Shown here: piece after piece, positions 48,704 through 61,694 of the stretch
Numbering within the stretch: position 1 is the first letter of the stretch
Layout of the letters: the number at the start of each line of letters is the position of its first letter
Source of the DNA: Streptomyces sp. NBC_01485
GTDB lineage: Bacteria > Actinomycetota > Actinomycetes > Streptomycetales > Streptomycetaceae
Length of the DNA stretch: 64,000 nt
Reading direction: 5' to 3'
NCBI RefSeq assembly: GCF_036227125.1
Contig: NZ_CP109435.1
Coordinates: forward strand, 2,046,001 to 2,110,000
The notes under the pieces: model-generated
What the model saw: the letters and a program-made list of their open reading frames with translations, nothing else
Database searches by the model: none
Told to the model about the DNA's origin: nothing
Program-made: the position numbers and the translations under genes

Positions 48704-50207
48704 CGGGCGGCGGGCTGCTGGTCGCCGGCACCACCTCCGACGCCGGCAAGAGCGTCGTCACGGCCGGCATCTGCCGGTGGCTGGTGCGGCAAGGGGTGAA
48801 GGTCGCGCCCTTCAAGGCGCAGAACATGTCCCTCAATTCGTTCGTCACGCGCGAAGGCGCCGAGATCGGGCGGGCCCAGGCCATGCAGGCCCAGGCCTGC
48901 CGGGTCGAGCCGACCGCGCTGATGAACCCGGTGCTGCTCAAGCCCGGCGGCGAGCAGAGCAGCCAGGTGGTGCTGCTCGGGAAGCCCGTCGGGGAGCTCA
49001 GTGCCCGGGGGTATCACGGGGGGCGGCAGCAGAAACTCCTCGGAACCGTTCTCGACTGCCTCGCCGAGTTGCGGGGCACGTATGACGCGGTGATCTGTGA
49101 GGGGGCCGGCTCTCCTGCCGAGATCAATCTTCGGCGGACCGACATCGTGAACATGGGGATCGCGCGGGGCGCGCGGCTGCCCGTGCTCGTCGTCGGCGAC
49201 ATCGACCGCGGCGGGGTCTTCGCGTCCTTCTTCGGGACGGTCGCGCTGCTCTCGCCAGAGGACCAGGAACTCGTCGCCGGGTTCCTCGTCAACAAGTTCC
49301 GCGGGGACGTCTCCCTGCTGGAGCCGGGCCTCGACATGCTGCACGGGCTCACCGGGCGGCGGACGTACGGTGTGCTGCCGTTCCGGCACGGCCTCGGCAT
49401 CGACGAGGAGGACGGCCTGCGCGTCTCCCTGCGCGGGACCGTGCGGGAGTCGAACACCGCCCCGCCCGTCGGCGAGGACGTGCTGCGGGTCGCCGTCTGC
49501 GCGATCCCGCTCATGTCCAACTTCACCGACGTGGACGCGCTGGCCGCCGAACCGGGCGTCGTCGTGCGGTTCGTGGACCGGCCCGAGGAACTGGCCGACG
49601 CCGACCTGGTCGTCGTACCGGGGACCCGGGGGACCGTGCGCGCCCTGGAGTGGCTGCGGGAACGCGGCCTCGCCGACGCCCTGCGCCGCCGGGCCGCCGA
49701 GCAGCGGCCCGTCCTCGGCGTCTGCGGCGGTTTCCAGATCCTCGGCGAGCACATCGAGGACGACGTCGAGAGCCGGCTCGGACAGGTCGACGGGCTCGGC
49801 CTCCTGCCCGTCCGGGTGCGGTTCGCCCGCGAGAAGACCCTCACCCGGCCCGTCGGGGAAGCCCTCGGCGAGCCGGTCGAGGGGTACGAGATCCATCACG
49901 GGGTCGCCGAGGTCACGGGCGGCGAGGCCTTCTTGGACGGCTGCCGGGTCGGCTCCGTCTGGGGCACGCACTGGCACGGCTCGCTGGAGTCGGACGGGTT
50001 CCGGCGGGCGTTTCTGCGCGAGGTGGCGGCCGCCGCGGGCCGGCGTTTCGTGCCCGCCGCCGACACCTCGTTCGCCGGGCTGCGCGAGGAGCAGCTCGAC
50101 CGGCTCGGCGACCTGATCGAACAGCACGCGGACACCGACGCGCTCTGGCGGCTCATCGAGTCGGGCGCGCCGCAAGGACTGCCTTTCATTCCACCGGGAG
50201 CGCCCGC

Positions 50208-50211
<4 letters not shown>
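48700..50211 (+). CDS. cobQ: cobyric acid synthase CobQ
   Basis: Amidates four side chains of adenosylcobyrinic acid a,c-diamide using glutamine. A 503-residue protein. The N-terminal dethiobiotin synthetase-like domain has [14 protein letters not shown] and [22 protein letters not shown] (split), and the C-terminal triad GATase has Cys342 ([10 protein letters not shown]) and His in YEIHHG near residue 400. Overlaps both neighbours by 4 bp, so it is coupled to cbiB and cobN. Confidence 0.95.
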
Positions 50212-53875
<3,664 letters not shown>

Positions 53876-53879
<4 letters not shown>

Positions 53880-55906
53880 GTACTCCTTTCCCGTTCACGG
53901 CCGTTGTCGGCCAGGACGACCTGCGGCTCGCGCTGCTGCTGAACGCCGTGTCGCCGGCGGTGGGCGGTGTGCTGGTCCGTGGTGAGAAGGGCACCGCCAA
54001 GTCGACGGCGGTGCGGGCGCTTTCGGCGCTGCTGCCTCCGCTGGAGGTCGTCGTCGGCTGCCGGTTCTCCTGCGCCCCCGCATCTCCCGACCCCGTGTGC
54101 CCGGACGGGCCGCACGAGCGCGCGTTCGAGACGCGGCCGTCGCGGATGGTCGAGCTGCCGGTCGGCGCCTCCGAGGACCGGCTCGTGGGCGCGCTGGACA
54201 TCGAGCGGGCGCTCGCGGAGGGCGTCAAGGCGTTCGAGCCGGGGCTGCTCGCCGACGCGCACCGGGGCATCCTGTACGTCGACGAGGTCAACCTCCTTCA
54301 CGACCACCTGGTCGACCTGTTGTTGGACGCGGCGGCGATGGGCGCGTCGTACGTGGAGCGCGAAGGCGTGTCCGTGCGGCACGCCTCGAAGTTCCTGCTC
54401 GTCGGGACCATGAACCCCGAAGAGGGCGAGCTGCGGCCGCAGTTGCTCGACCGGTTCGGGCTGACCGTCGAGGTCGCCGCCTCGCGGGAACCCGACCAGC
54501 GGGTGGAGGTCGTGCGGCGGCGGCTCGCGTACGACGACGATCCGGGCGGGTTCGCCGAGCGGTGGGCCGACGAGGAGAGCGCCGTACGGCAACGGATCGT
54601 CGCCGCACGGGAGTTGTTGCCGTCCGTGCGGCTCGGCGACGGGGCGCTGCGGCAGATCGCGGCCACCTGCGCCGCGTTCGAGGTGGACGGCATGCGCGCC
54701 GACATCGTCATGGCGCGGACGGCGACCGCGCTGGCCGCCTGGGCCGGGCGCACCGACGTGCTCGCCGAGGACGTACGGCAGGCGGCGCTGCTCGCGCTGC
54801 CGCACCGCCGGCGGCGTAATCCCTTTGACGCGCCGGGACTTGACGAGGACAAGCTCGACGAGACGCTGGAGGAGTTCGCCGGCGAGGGCGAGAGCGAGGG
54901 CGAAGGAAAGGGCGAGGGCGACGAGGACCCGGACCCGGACGGGCCGCCGGACGGGCCCGGTGACGGTGGGCAGCCCGCCCCGGACGCCGGTCCGCAGAGG
55001 GGTGGCGACACCGCCGCGCGGCCCGAGGCCGGCGAGGACGGGGAGCCGCAGGCCTCCGGCGCCGGGGAGCAGGCCGCCGCACGGGCTGCCGAGCCGTTCC
55101 GTACGAAGGTGCTCAGCGTGCCCGGGATCGGTGAGGGTGCCGCCGGGCGGCGTTCGCGGGCGCGGACCGAGCACGGGCGGACGACGGGTGCGCGGCGGCC
55201 CCGAGGGGCCCTGACCAAGCTGCACCTGGCGGCGACCGTGCAGGCAGCCGCGCCGCATCAGCGGGCGCGGGGGCGCTCGGGGCCGGGGCTCGTCATCCGC
55301 CGGGACGATCTGCGGCAGGCGACCCGGGAGGGGCGTGAGGGAAACCTCGTGCTGTTCGTGGTGGACGCCTCGGGGTCCATGGCCGCCCGGCAGCGGATGA
55401 GCGCGGTGAAGGGTGCCGTGCTGTCGCTGCTGCTCGACGCCTACCAGCGGCGGGACAAGGTGGGGCTGGTGACGTTCCGGGGGGCGGCGGCCGATGTGGC
55501 GTTGCCGCCGACGTCCTCGGTGGAGGCGGCGGCGGTCCGGCTGGAGTCGCTGCCGACCGGTGGGCGGACGCCGCTCGCCGCCGGACTGCTCAAGGCGCAC
55601 GATGTGCTGCGGGTGGAGCGGCTGCGGGATCCGGCGCGGCGCGCGCTGGTCGTCGTGGTGACGGACGGACGGGCCACCGGTGGGCCCGAGCCCGTCGCGC
55701 TCGCGGGGCGGGCGGCTCGGCTGTTCGCCGCCGAGGGGGTCGCGTCGGTGGTCGTGGACTGCGAGTCCGGGCCGGTGCGGCTGGGGCTCGCGGGGCAGCT
55801 CGCGGGTGAGCTGGAGGGTACGGCGGTGACGCTCGACGAGTTGCGGGCGGACTCCATCGCCGGGCTGGTCAGGGACGTGCAGGGGACTTCCAGGAGGGCC
55901 GCTTAA
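53876..55906 (+). CDS. magnesium-chelatase-type ChlI-ChlD fusion, cobaltochelatase partner
   Basis: A 676-residue fusion of an AAA+ domain (ChlI/CobS-like) and a VWA domain (ChlD/CobT-like). Walker A GEKGTAKSTAVRAL (near residue 37), Walker B ILYVDEVNLLHDHLVDLLLD, arginine-finger region MNPEEGELRPQLLDRFG. An acidic Glu/Asp/Gly/Pro linker (about residues 330-420) joins the C-terminal VWA domain with the MIDAS motif DASGSMAARQRM and TFRG, TDGRAT. In actinobacteria it replaces CobS/CobT as ATPase for CobN; that role is inferred from position. GTG start, overlapping cobN. Confidence 0.88.
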
Positions 55907-56505
55907 TGCCGCAGGGACAGCCGAGTGTCGTACCCGAGGACGGCCTGACGACCCGTCAGCGTCGTAATCGGCCGCTGGTCGTCGTGCACACCGGGATCGG
56001 CAAGGGCAAGTCCACCGCCGCGTTCGGGCTCGCGCTGCGCGCCTGGAACCAGGGGTGGCCGATCGGGGTGTTCCAGTTCGTCAAGTCGGCGAAGTGGAAG
56101 GTCGGCGAGGAGAACGCCCTTCGGGTGCTGGGGGCCAGCGGTGAGGGCGGTTCCGTCGACTGGCACAAGATGGGCGAGGGGTGGTCGTGGGTGCAGCGCG
56201 ACTCCCAGATGGACAACGAGGAGAAGGCCCGCGAGGGCTGGGAGCAGGTCAAGCGGGATCTCGCCGCCGAGACGTACAAGCTGTACGTGCTCGACGAGTT
56301 CGCCTATCCGATGCACTGGGGGTGGGTCGACGTCGACGAGGTCGTCTCCGTGCTGCGGGAGCGGCCGGGGACCCAGCATGTCGTGATCACCGGGCGGAAC
56401 GCGCCCGAGAAGCTCGTCGAACTCGCGGACCTGGTGACCGACATGTCGAAGGTCAAGCACCCGATGGACGCCGGGCAGAAGGGGCAGCGGGGGATCGAGT
56501 GGTGA
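55906..56505 (+). CDS. cobO: cob(I)yrinic acid a,c-diamide adenosyltransferase CobO
   Basis: Transfers adenosyl from ATP to the corrin cobalt. A 199-residue P-loop protein: HTGIGKGKSTAAFGLALRAW (Walker A, near residue 30), VFQFVKSAKWKVGEE, YVLDEFAYPMHWGWVD (Walker B region) and VITGRNAPEKLVELADLVTDM. Length and motifs are standard CobA/CobO. The ATG shares its A with the preceding TAA stop (TAATG). Confidence 0.95.
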   Translation: MPQGQPSVVPEDGLTTRQRRNRPLVVVHTGIGKGKSTAAFGLALRAWNQGWPIGVFQFVKSAKWKVGEENALRVLGASGEGGSVDWHKMGEGWSWVQRDSQMDNEEKAREGWEQVKRDLAAETYKLYVLDEFAYPMHWGWVDVDEVVSVLRERPGTQHVVITGRNAPEKLVELADLVTDMSKVKHPMDAGQKGQRGIEW

Positions 56506-56509
56506 TGTC

Positions 56510-58024
56510 GTGGTGAAACCCTCCTCCGTGTCCTCCGTCCCTCGGCTGGTCATCGCCGCGCCGTCGTCCGGCAGCGGCAAGACCACCGTCGCCACGGGGT
56601 TGATGGCCGCGTTCGCCGCGCGGGGGCTCGCCGTGTCCCCGCACAAGGTCGGGCCGGACTACATCGACCCCGGGTACCACTCGCTCGCGACCGGGCGGGT
56701 GGGGCGGAACCTCGACGCGTATCTGTGCGGGCCGGAGTCGGTCGGGCCGCTGTTCGCGCATGGTGCGCGCGGGTGCGATGTGGCGATCGTCGAGGGTGTG
56801 ATGGGGATGTTCGACGGGGCCGCGGGGGAAGGTGAACTGGCGTCCACCGCCCATGTGGCGAAGTTGCTGCGGGCGCCGGTGGTTCTCGTCGTGGACGCCT
56901 CGTCCCAGTCGCGGTCCGTCGCCGCGCTGGTGCACGGGTTCGCTTCCTGGGATCCGGAGGTGCGGGTCGGGGGCGTGATTCTGAACAAGGTCGCGTCGGA
57001 TCGGCACGAGGAGTTGTTGCGGGAGGCGTTGGAGTCGGCCGGGGTGCCGGTGTTCGGGGTGTTGCGGCGGGTGGCGCAGGTGGATACGCCGTCGCGGCAT
57101 CTGGGGTTGGTGCCGGTCGCCGAGCGGGGCGCTGCCGCGGTGGAGGCTGTGGCGGCCATGGGGGCGCAGGTTTCCCAAGGGTGCGATCTCGAGGCGCTGT
57201 TGGGGTTGGCGCGTGGGGCCGGTGCGTTGTCCTGTGCGGCTTGGGATGCGGCTGAGGTTCTGCGTTCCTCGCCCCCGCCGCCCCTTCCCGTCCCGTCCCT
57301 GGGGGCTGCGCCCCCAGACCCCCGCTATCGGCCCGAAGGGCCTCGTCCTCAAACTCCCCCAGAGGGGGTACCCCCAGAGGGGGTACCCCCAGACGGACTG
57401 GGTGCAACCGGCCTGGGTGGCAAAGTGACCGTTGCCGTCGCCGGAGGGTCCGCGTTCACCTTCTCCTATGCCGAGCATGCCGAGTTGCTCGCCGCCGCCG
57501 GGGCCGAGGTCGTCGTCTTCGATCCGTTGCGGGATGAGCGACTGCCCGACGGCACGCGGGGGTTGGTCATCGGGGGTGGGTTTCCCGAGGTGTACGTCGA
57601 TGAGTTGTCGGCCAACGAGGCGCTGCGTAAGGCCGTTGCCGAGCTGGCGTTGAGCGGTGCTCCCGTCGCCGCCGAGTGTGCGGGGCTGCTCTACCTCTGC
57701 CGGGAGTTGGACGGGCAGCCGATGTGCGGGGTGCTGGAGGCCGGTGCCCGGATGACGGGGCGGCTGACGCTGGGGTATCGGGACGCCGTCGCCGTGAGCG
57801 ACAGTGTGCTGGCCGTGGCCGGGACGCGGATGCGGGGGCACGAGTTTCATCGGACCGTCGTCGAGCCCGGCTCGGGGGCGGCTGCCGCCTGGGGGGTGCG
57901 GACCCCGCAGCGGCGGGTCGAAGGTTTTGTGGAGCGCGGTGTGCACGCGAGTTATCTGCACACGCACTGGGCGTCCGAGCCCGGTGTGGCCCGTCGGTTC
58001 GTGGAGAGGTGCCGGACGTCATGA
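56510..58024 (+). CDS. cobB: cobyrinate a,c-diamide synthase CobB with an in-frame insertion
   Basis: Amidates carboxylates a and c. 504 residues, about 40-50 longer than usual. N-terminal ATPase domain: PSSGSGKTTVATGLMAAFA, KVGPDYIDPGYHS, VEGVMGMFDG. C-terminal GATase: GGGFPEVYVDELS, Cys390 (AECAGLLYLC), His in GHEFHRT. Between the domains (about residues 253-303) lies Pro/Gly-rich sequence encoded by a GC-rich palindromic repeat element with 15-bp tandem units; the frame is kept. The insertion sits in the linker, so activity is probably retained. GTG start at 56510; the 3' end overlaps cobI. Confidence 0.93.
   Translation: MVKPSSVSSVPRLVIAAPSSGSGKTTVATGLMAAFAARGLAVSPHKVGPDYIDPGYHSLATGRVGRNLDAYLCGPESVGPLFAHGARGCDVAIVEGVMGMFDGAAGEGELASTAHVAKLLRAPVVLVVDASSQSRSVAALVHGFASWDPEVRVGGVILNKVASDRHEELLREALESAGVPVFGVLRRVAQVDTPSRHLGLVPVAERGAAAVEAVAAMGAQVSQGCDLEALLGLARGAGALSCAAWDAAEVLRSSPPPPLPVPSLGAAPPDPRYRPEGPRPQTPPEGVPPEGVPPDGLGATGLGGKVTVAVAGGSAFTFSYAEHAELLAAAGAEVVVFDPLRDERLPDGTRGLVIGGGFPEVYVDELSANEALRKAVAELALSGAPVAAECAGLLYLCRELDGQPMCGVLEAGARMTGRLTLGYRDAVAVSDSVLAVAGTRMRGHEFHRTVVEPGSGAAAAWGVRTPQRRVEGFVERGVHASYLHTHWASEPGVARRFVERCRTS
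57278..57400 (+). repeat. GC-rich palindromic dispersed repeat inside cobB
   Basis: Contains the perfect hairpin ctgggggctgcgcccccag (57299-57317), a cggcccgaagggcc-type stem, the tcctcaaac segment, and 15-bp tandem units cccccagagggggta (57356-57370, 57371-57385, then a partial copy). From memory, near-identical sequence is common between Streptomyces genes as a dispersed intergenic element; finding it inside a reading frame is unusual. It encodes repeated Pro-Glu-Gly-Val-Pro. Confidence 0.75.
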
Positions 58025-58752
58025 GCAGCAAGCTGGTCGGAGTCGGGGTGGGTCCCGGGGATCCGGAGCTGGTGACCGTCAAGGGTGTCAACACGCTCCG
58101 GTCCGCCGATGTCGTCGTCGTCCCCGTGATGGACGGCGGTGAGCGGGGGCGGGCCGAGGCCACCGTTCTGCACTACGTGCCCGAGGAGAAGGTCGTCCGG
58201 GTCGTGTTCGCTCTGAACGAGCGGACCGACCGGGCGCGGCGGGAGGCCGCCTGGGACGCCGCCGGTGAGCGGGTCGCCGGGCTGCTGCGGGAGTACGAGG
58301 CCGTCGCCTTCGCGACCATCGGCGATCCCAACGTGTACTCCACGTTCACCTATCTCGCGCAGACGATCGTGGAGCTGGTGCCGGGGACGATCGTCGAGAC
58401 CGTTCCCGGGATCACCGCCATGCAGGATCTCGCCGCCCGGTCGGGGGCCGTCCTGACGGAGGGGACGGAGCCGTTGACGCTGGTGCCCGTGACCGCCGGT
58501 TCCGCCGTGCTGAAGGACGCGCTCGCCGGACCGGGGACGGTCGTCGCCTACAAGTTCGGGCGGCAGGCCGCCGAGGTCGCCGAGGCGCTGCGGGAGACCG
58601 GGCGGATCGGGGACGCGGTGTGGGGGTCGGCGCTCGGGCTGGCGGAGGAGTCCATCCGGCCCGCCGCCGAGCTGGACGGCGAGCCGCTGCCCTACCTGTC
58701 GACGCTCATCGCTCCCGCGCGGCGCGCGGGCGGGCGGGGCGGCAAGCTGTGA
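58021..58752 (+). CDS. cobI: precorrin-2 C20-methyltransferase CobI/CbiL
   Basis: SAM-dependent methylation at C20 of precorrin-2. A 243-residue tetrapyrrole methylase. Motifs: LVGVGVGPGDPELVTVKGV (start), FATIGDPNVYSTFTYLAQ, ETVPGITAMQDLAARSG, VVAYKFGRQAAEV. Starts on the ATGA overlap with cobB. It is convergent with the ZIP transporter gene after an 11-bp gap. Confidence 0.94.
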   Translation: MSSKLVGVGVGPGDPELVTVKGVNTLRSADVVVVPVMDGGERGRAEATVLHYVPEEKVVRVVFALNERTDRARREAAWDAAGERVAGLLREYEAVAFATIGDPNVYSTFTYLAQTIVELVPGTIVETVPGITAMQDLAARSGAVLTEGTEPLTLVPVTAGSAVLKDALAGPGTVVAYKFGRQAAEVAEALRETGRIGDAVWGSALGLAEESIRPAAELDGEPLPYLSTLIAPARRAGGRGGKL

Positions 58753-58763
58753 GTCGCCGCACG

Positions 58764-59492
58764 TCAGCTCGCCAGGCCCACCACCAGCCAAATGAAGGCC
58801 GCGCCCGCGATCGTGCACAGCACGGTCGAGCGGGCGGGGTGTTCGTGGTGGGCCTCGGGCAGGATCTCGGCGGCCGCCAGATACAGCAGCGCGCCGCCGA
58901 AGAAGCCGAGATAGCCGCCGAGCAGTTGCTCCGGGATGGTGACGAAGGACGTCGAGAGCGCGCCCAGCACCGGGGCCGCCGCGTCCGCGAACAGCATGGC
59001 CACGGCCTTGCGGCGGGCGTTCCCGTACAGGCTGGTGATCGTGTAGGTGTTGAAGCCGTCCGCGAAGTCGTGGGCGACCACCGCCAGGGCCACGGCGGCG
59101 CCCATGCCGCCGCCCACCTGGAAGGCCGCGCCGATCGCCACGCCGTCCATGGCGCTGTGGCCGACCATCGCCGCGGCGGCCGTCAGACCGACCTCGGGGG
59201 TGCGGCCGTTGTGCTCCTCCGCGCCGTGCGCGGCCTGGCGGAGTGCCAGCAGGCGTTCCACCAGATGGGCCAGCAGGAAGCCCGCCACGAAGAGCAGGAG
59301 CGCGGCGGGGACGCCGAAGACCTCCGTGCCGGCCGCGTGCAGGGCCTCCGGCAGCAGGTCCAGGCCGACCACGCCCAGCATCAGGCCGCCGGCCAGGCCC
59401 AGCACCAGGTGGCGGCGGTCGGTCACGCGCTGCGCCGTCCAGCCGCCGGCCAGCGTCATGAGGAACGCGCCGAGCGCGACGAAGACCGCCAT
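58764..59492 (-). CDS. ZIP-family metal transporter
   Basis: A 242-residue protein with about 8 helices. ZIP metal-site motifs: HSAMDGVAIGAAF (helix 4) and HDFADGFNTYTITSLYG (helix 5), with the cytoplasmic loop AAHGAEEHNGRTPEV. ZIP proteins import Zn2+, Fe2+ or other divalent metals. Its place inside the cobalamin cluster, on the opposite strand, hints at cobalt supply but does not prove it. ATG 59492 was chosen by a gaaggg site; the frame is open to 59528. Confidence 0.88.
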   Translation of the reverse strand: MAVFVALGAFLMTLAGGWTAQRVTDRRHLVLGLAGGLMLGVVGLDLLPEALHAAGTEVFGVPAALLLFVAGFLLAHLVERLLALRQAAHGAEEHNGRTPEVGLTAAAAMVGHSAMDGVAIGAAFQVGGGMGAAVALAVVAHDFADGFNTYTITSLYGNARRKAVAMLFADAAAPVLGALSTSFVTIPEQLLGGYLGFFGGALLYLAAAEILPEAHHEHPARSTVLCTIAGAAFIWLVVGLAS

Positions 59493-59577
59493 ACGCCCTT
59501 CGTATCCGATCAACCCCCGGCCGCGCACATCCGGCCCCTGCCCTGACCTCCGTCAAGACCCCCGGCAATACTTCCGT

Positions 59578-59619
59578 TATGACCCGTTGCGACCCGCTTA
59601 CGACCTGTTGCGATCCCCT
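59578..59619 (+). promoter_or_regulatory. 21-bp direct repeat upstream of cobM
   Basis: Units 59578-59598 and 59599-59619 match at 17 of 21 positions around a gaccygttgcgayc core, repeated at exactly two helical turns. They end 18 bp before the ATG and probably form a tandem regulator site. No riboswitch is present upstream of this second cob run. Confidence 0.55.
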
Positions 59620-59637
59620 GTGAGAGGACCCGAACCC

Positions 59638-60456
59638 ATGGCCGATGCCCCCACCGGCAAGGTGACCTTCGTCGGTGCCGGCCCCGGCGCCGCCGACCTG
59701 CTGACGTTCCGTGCCGCGCGCGCCATCGCCGCGGCCGACGTCGTGATCTGGGCCGCGAGCCTGGTCCAGGCGGAGGTTCTCGAGCACGCGGGCGAGGGTG
59801 CGGAGATCCTCGACTCGGCCACGATGTCCCTGGAGGACGTCGTCGCCGTGTACGAGCGGGCGCGCCGGGAGGGGCTCAAGGTCGCCCGGATCCACTCCGG
59901 CGACCCCGCGCTCTGGGGCGGTACGCAGGAGCAGCTCGACCGGTGCGACGAGATCGGCGTCGAGACCGAGATCGTCCCGGGCGTCTCCTCCTTCTCCGCC
60001 GTCGCCGCGCTCGCCCGGCGCGAGCTGACGATCCCGGAGGTCGCGCAGTCCGTCGTCCTCACCCGGCTCGGCGGCGGCAAGACGCCGATGCCGCCCGGCG
60101 AGGAGGTGCGCGAGTTCGCCCGGCACGGCACGACCATGGCGATCTTCCTGTCGGCCGCCCGCAGCGGGCAGTTGGTGCGGGAGCTGCTGGAGGGCGGCTA
60201 TCCGACGGCCACCCCGGTCGTCGTCGCCTACCAGGCGACCTGGCCGGAGGAGCTGGTCGTGAAGTGCACGATCGAGACGCTGGAGGAGACGGTGAAGGAG
60301 CACAAGCTCTGGAAGCACACCCTCTTCCTGGTCGGCCCGGCCCTGGACGCGCACGGCACCCGCTCGCACCTGTACCACCCCGGCCACTTCCACGGCTACC
60401 GCAAGGCGGACCCGGCGGCCCGGCGGGCGCTGCGCGAACGGGGTGCGAGTACGTGA
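59638..60456 (+). CDS. cobM: precorrin-4 C11-methyltransferase CobM/CbiF
   Basis: A 272-residue tetrapyrrole methylase. Motifs: VTFVGAGPGAADLLTFRAARA at the start, ARIHSGDPALWGGTQEQLD, EIVPGVSSFSAVAALARREL (split), VLTRLGGGKTPMP and LFLVGPALD near the end. Methylates C11 of precorrin-4. First gene of the second run; its stop overlaps the cobL start (GTGA). Confidence 0.95.
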   Translation: MADAPTGKVTFVGAGPGAADLLTFRAARAIAAADVVIWAASLVQAEVLEHAGEGAEILDSATMSLEDVVAVYERARREGLKVARIHSGDPALWGGTQEQLDRCDEIGVETEIVPGVSSFSAVAALARRELTIPEVAQSVVLTRLGGGKTPMPPGEEVREFARHGTTMAIFLSAARSGQLVRELLEGGYPTATPVVVAYQATWPEELVVKCTIETLEETVKEHKLWKHTLFLVGPALDAHGTRSHLYHPGHFHGYRKADPAARRALRERGAST

Positions 60457-61694
60457 TCACCGTCGTCGGCACGGGCACCGGTGCGCCTCCGCCCGAGGAC
60501 GTCCTCGCGGGGGCGGAACTCGTCGTGGGCGGGGGCCGGCATCTTGACGCGGTACGGCTGCCCGACGGCGTGGAGCGGATCGTCCTCGGTGCGCTGGCGC
60601 CGGCGCTCGACGTCGTCGAGGAGTACGTCGCGAAGGACCGGCGGGTGGTCGTGCTGGCGTCCGGGGATCCGGGGTTCTTCGGGATCGTGCGGGCGCTGGC
60701 CGAGCGGTTCGGGGCCGGGCGGCTGGACGTGCGGCCGGGGGTGTCCTCCGTGGCCGCCGCCTTCGCGCGGCACGGGCTGACCTGGGACGACGCCGTCGTC
60801 GTCAGCGCGCACGGGCGGGATCCGCGGACCGCCGTGCACGTCTGCCGGGCGTATCCGAAGGTCGGCGTGCTGACCGGGCCGGGCGCCGGGCCGGCCGAGC
60901 TGGGCGCCGCGCTCGCCCGCACCGCGCCCGGCCGGGTCCTCGTGGTCGCCTCCGCCCTCGGCGACCCGGTGCGCGAGCGGGTGGAGCGGGTCTCCCCCGC
61001 CGAGGCCGCGGAACGGGACTGGGGTACGGCGGTGAGCGTCGTCCTGTGCCTGGACGAGACGCGTCCGGCGGGCGGCCCGCGCACGCTCGCGGGGCCCGCG
61101 CTCCCGCCCGCCGGGTGGGCGCTGGCGGAGGACGGCTTCGCGCACCGCGACTCGATGATCACCAAGTTCGAGGTGCGGGCGCTGGCGCTGGCCCGCCTCG
61201 GACCGCGCGCCGGTGACCTGGTCTGGGACGTCGGCGCGGGCTCCGGCTCCGTGGCCGTGGAGTGCGCGCGGCTCGGGGCCGCCGTCAGCGCGGTCGAGAA
61301 AGCGGCGGACGGGGTGGAGCGGATCCGTGCCAACGCCCGTGCGCACGGCGTCGACGTGCATGTCGTGCACGGCGCCGCGCCCGACGCGCTGGCCGAACTC
61401 GACGATCCCGACGCCGTGTTCGTCGGCGGCGGGGGCCGCGAACTTCCTGGGATCACCGCCGCGTGCGCGCGGCGGGCCCGGCGGACGGTGGTGGTCGCGA
61501 TGGCCGCGCTGGACCGGGTCCCGGCCGTGCGCGGCGCGCTCACGGACGCCGGATTCGACGTCGACGGCGTGCTGTTGCAGTCCTCGCGCCTCGCGCCGCT
61601 GCCGGGGGATGTCACCCGGCTCGCGGCGACCAATCCCGTTTTCCTGCTGTGGGGGACCCGCTCCGCAGTGCGTACCGAAGGAGTTGTTCTGTGA
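60453..61694 (+). CDS. cobL: precorrin-6Y C5,15-methyltransferase CobL (CbiE-CbiT fusion)
   Basis: A 413-residue bifunctional enzyme. The N-terminal half (CbiE) is a tetrapyrrole methylase: VVVLASGDPGFFGIVRALAE, DVRPGVSSVAAAFARHG. The C-terminal half (CbiT) is a class I methyltransferase with the SAM motif VWDVGAGSGSVAVECARLG near residue 257 that also decarboxylates the acetate side chain. GTG start overlapping cobM. The next gene overlaps by GTGA. Confidence 0.94.
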   Translation: MITVVGTGTGAPPPEDVLAGAELVVGGGRHLDAVRLPDGVERIVLGALAPALDVVEEYVAKDRRVVVLASGDPGFFGIVRALAERFGAGRLDVRPGVSSVAAAFARHGLTWDDAVVVSAHGRDPRTAVHVCRAYPKVGVLTGPGAGPAELGAALARTAPGRVLVVASALGDPVRERVERVSPAEAAERDWGTAVSVVLCLDETRPAGGPRTLAGPALPPAGWALAEDGFAHRDSMITKFEVRALALARLGPRAGDLVWDVGAGSGSVAVECARLGAAVSAVEKAADGVERIRANARAHGVDVHVVHGAAPDALAELDDPDAVFVGGGGRELPGITAACARRARRTVVVAMAALDRVPAVRGALTDAGFDVDGVLLQSSRLAPLPGDVTRLAATNPVFLLWGTRSAVRTEGVVL

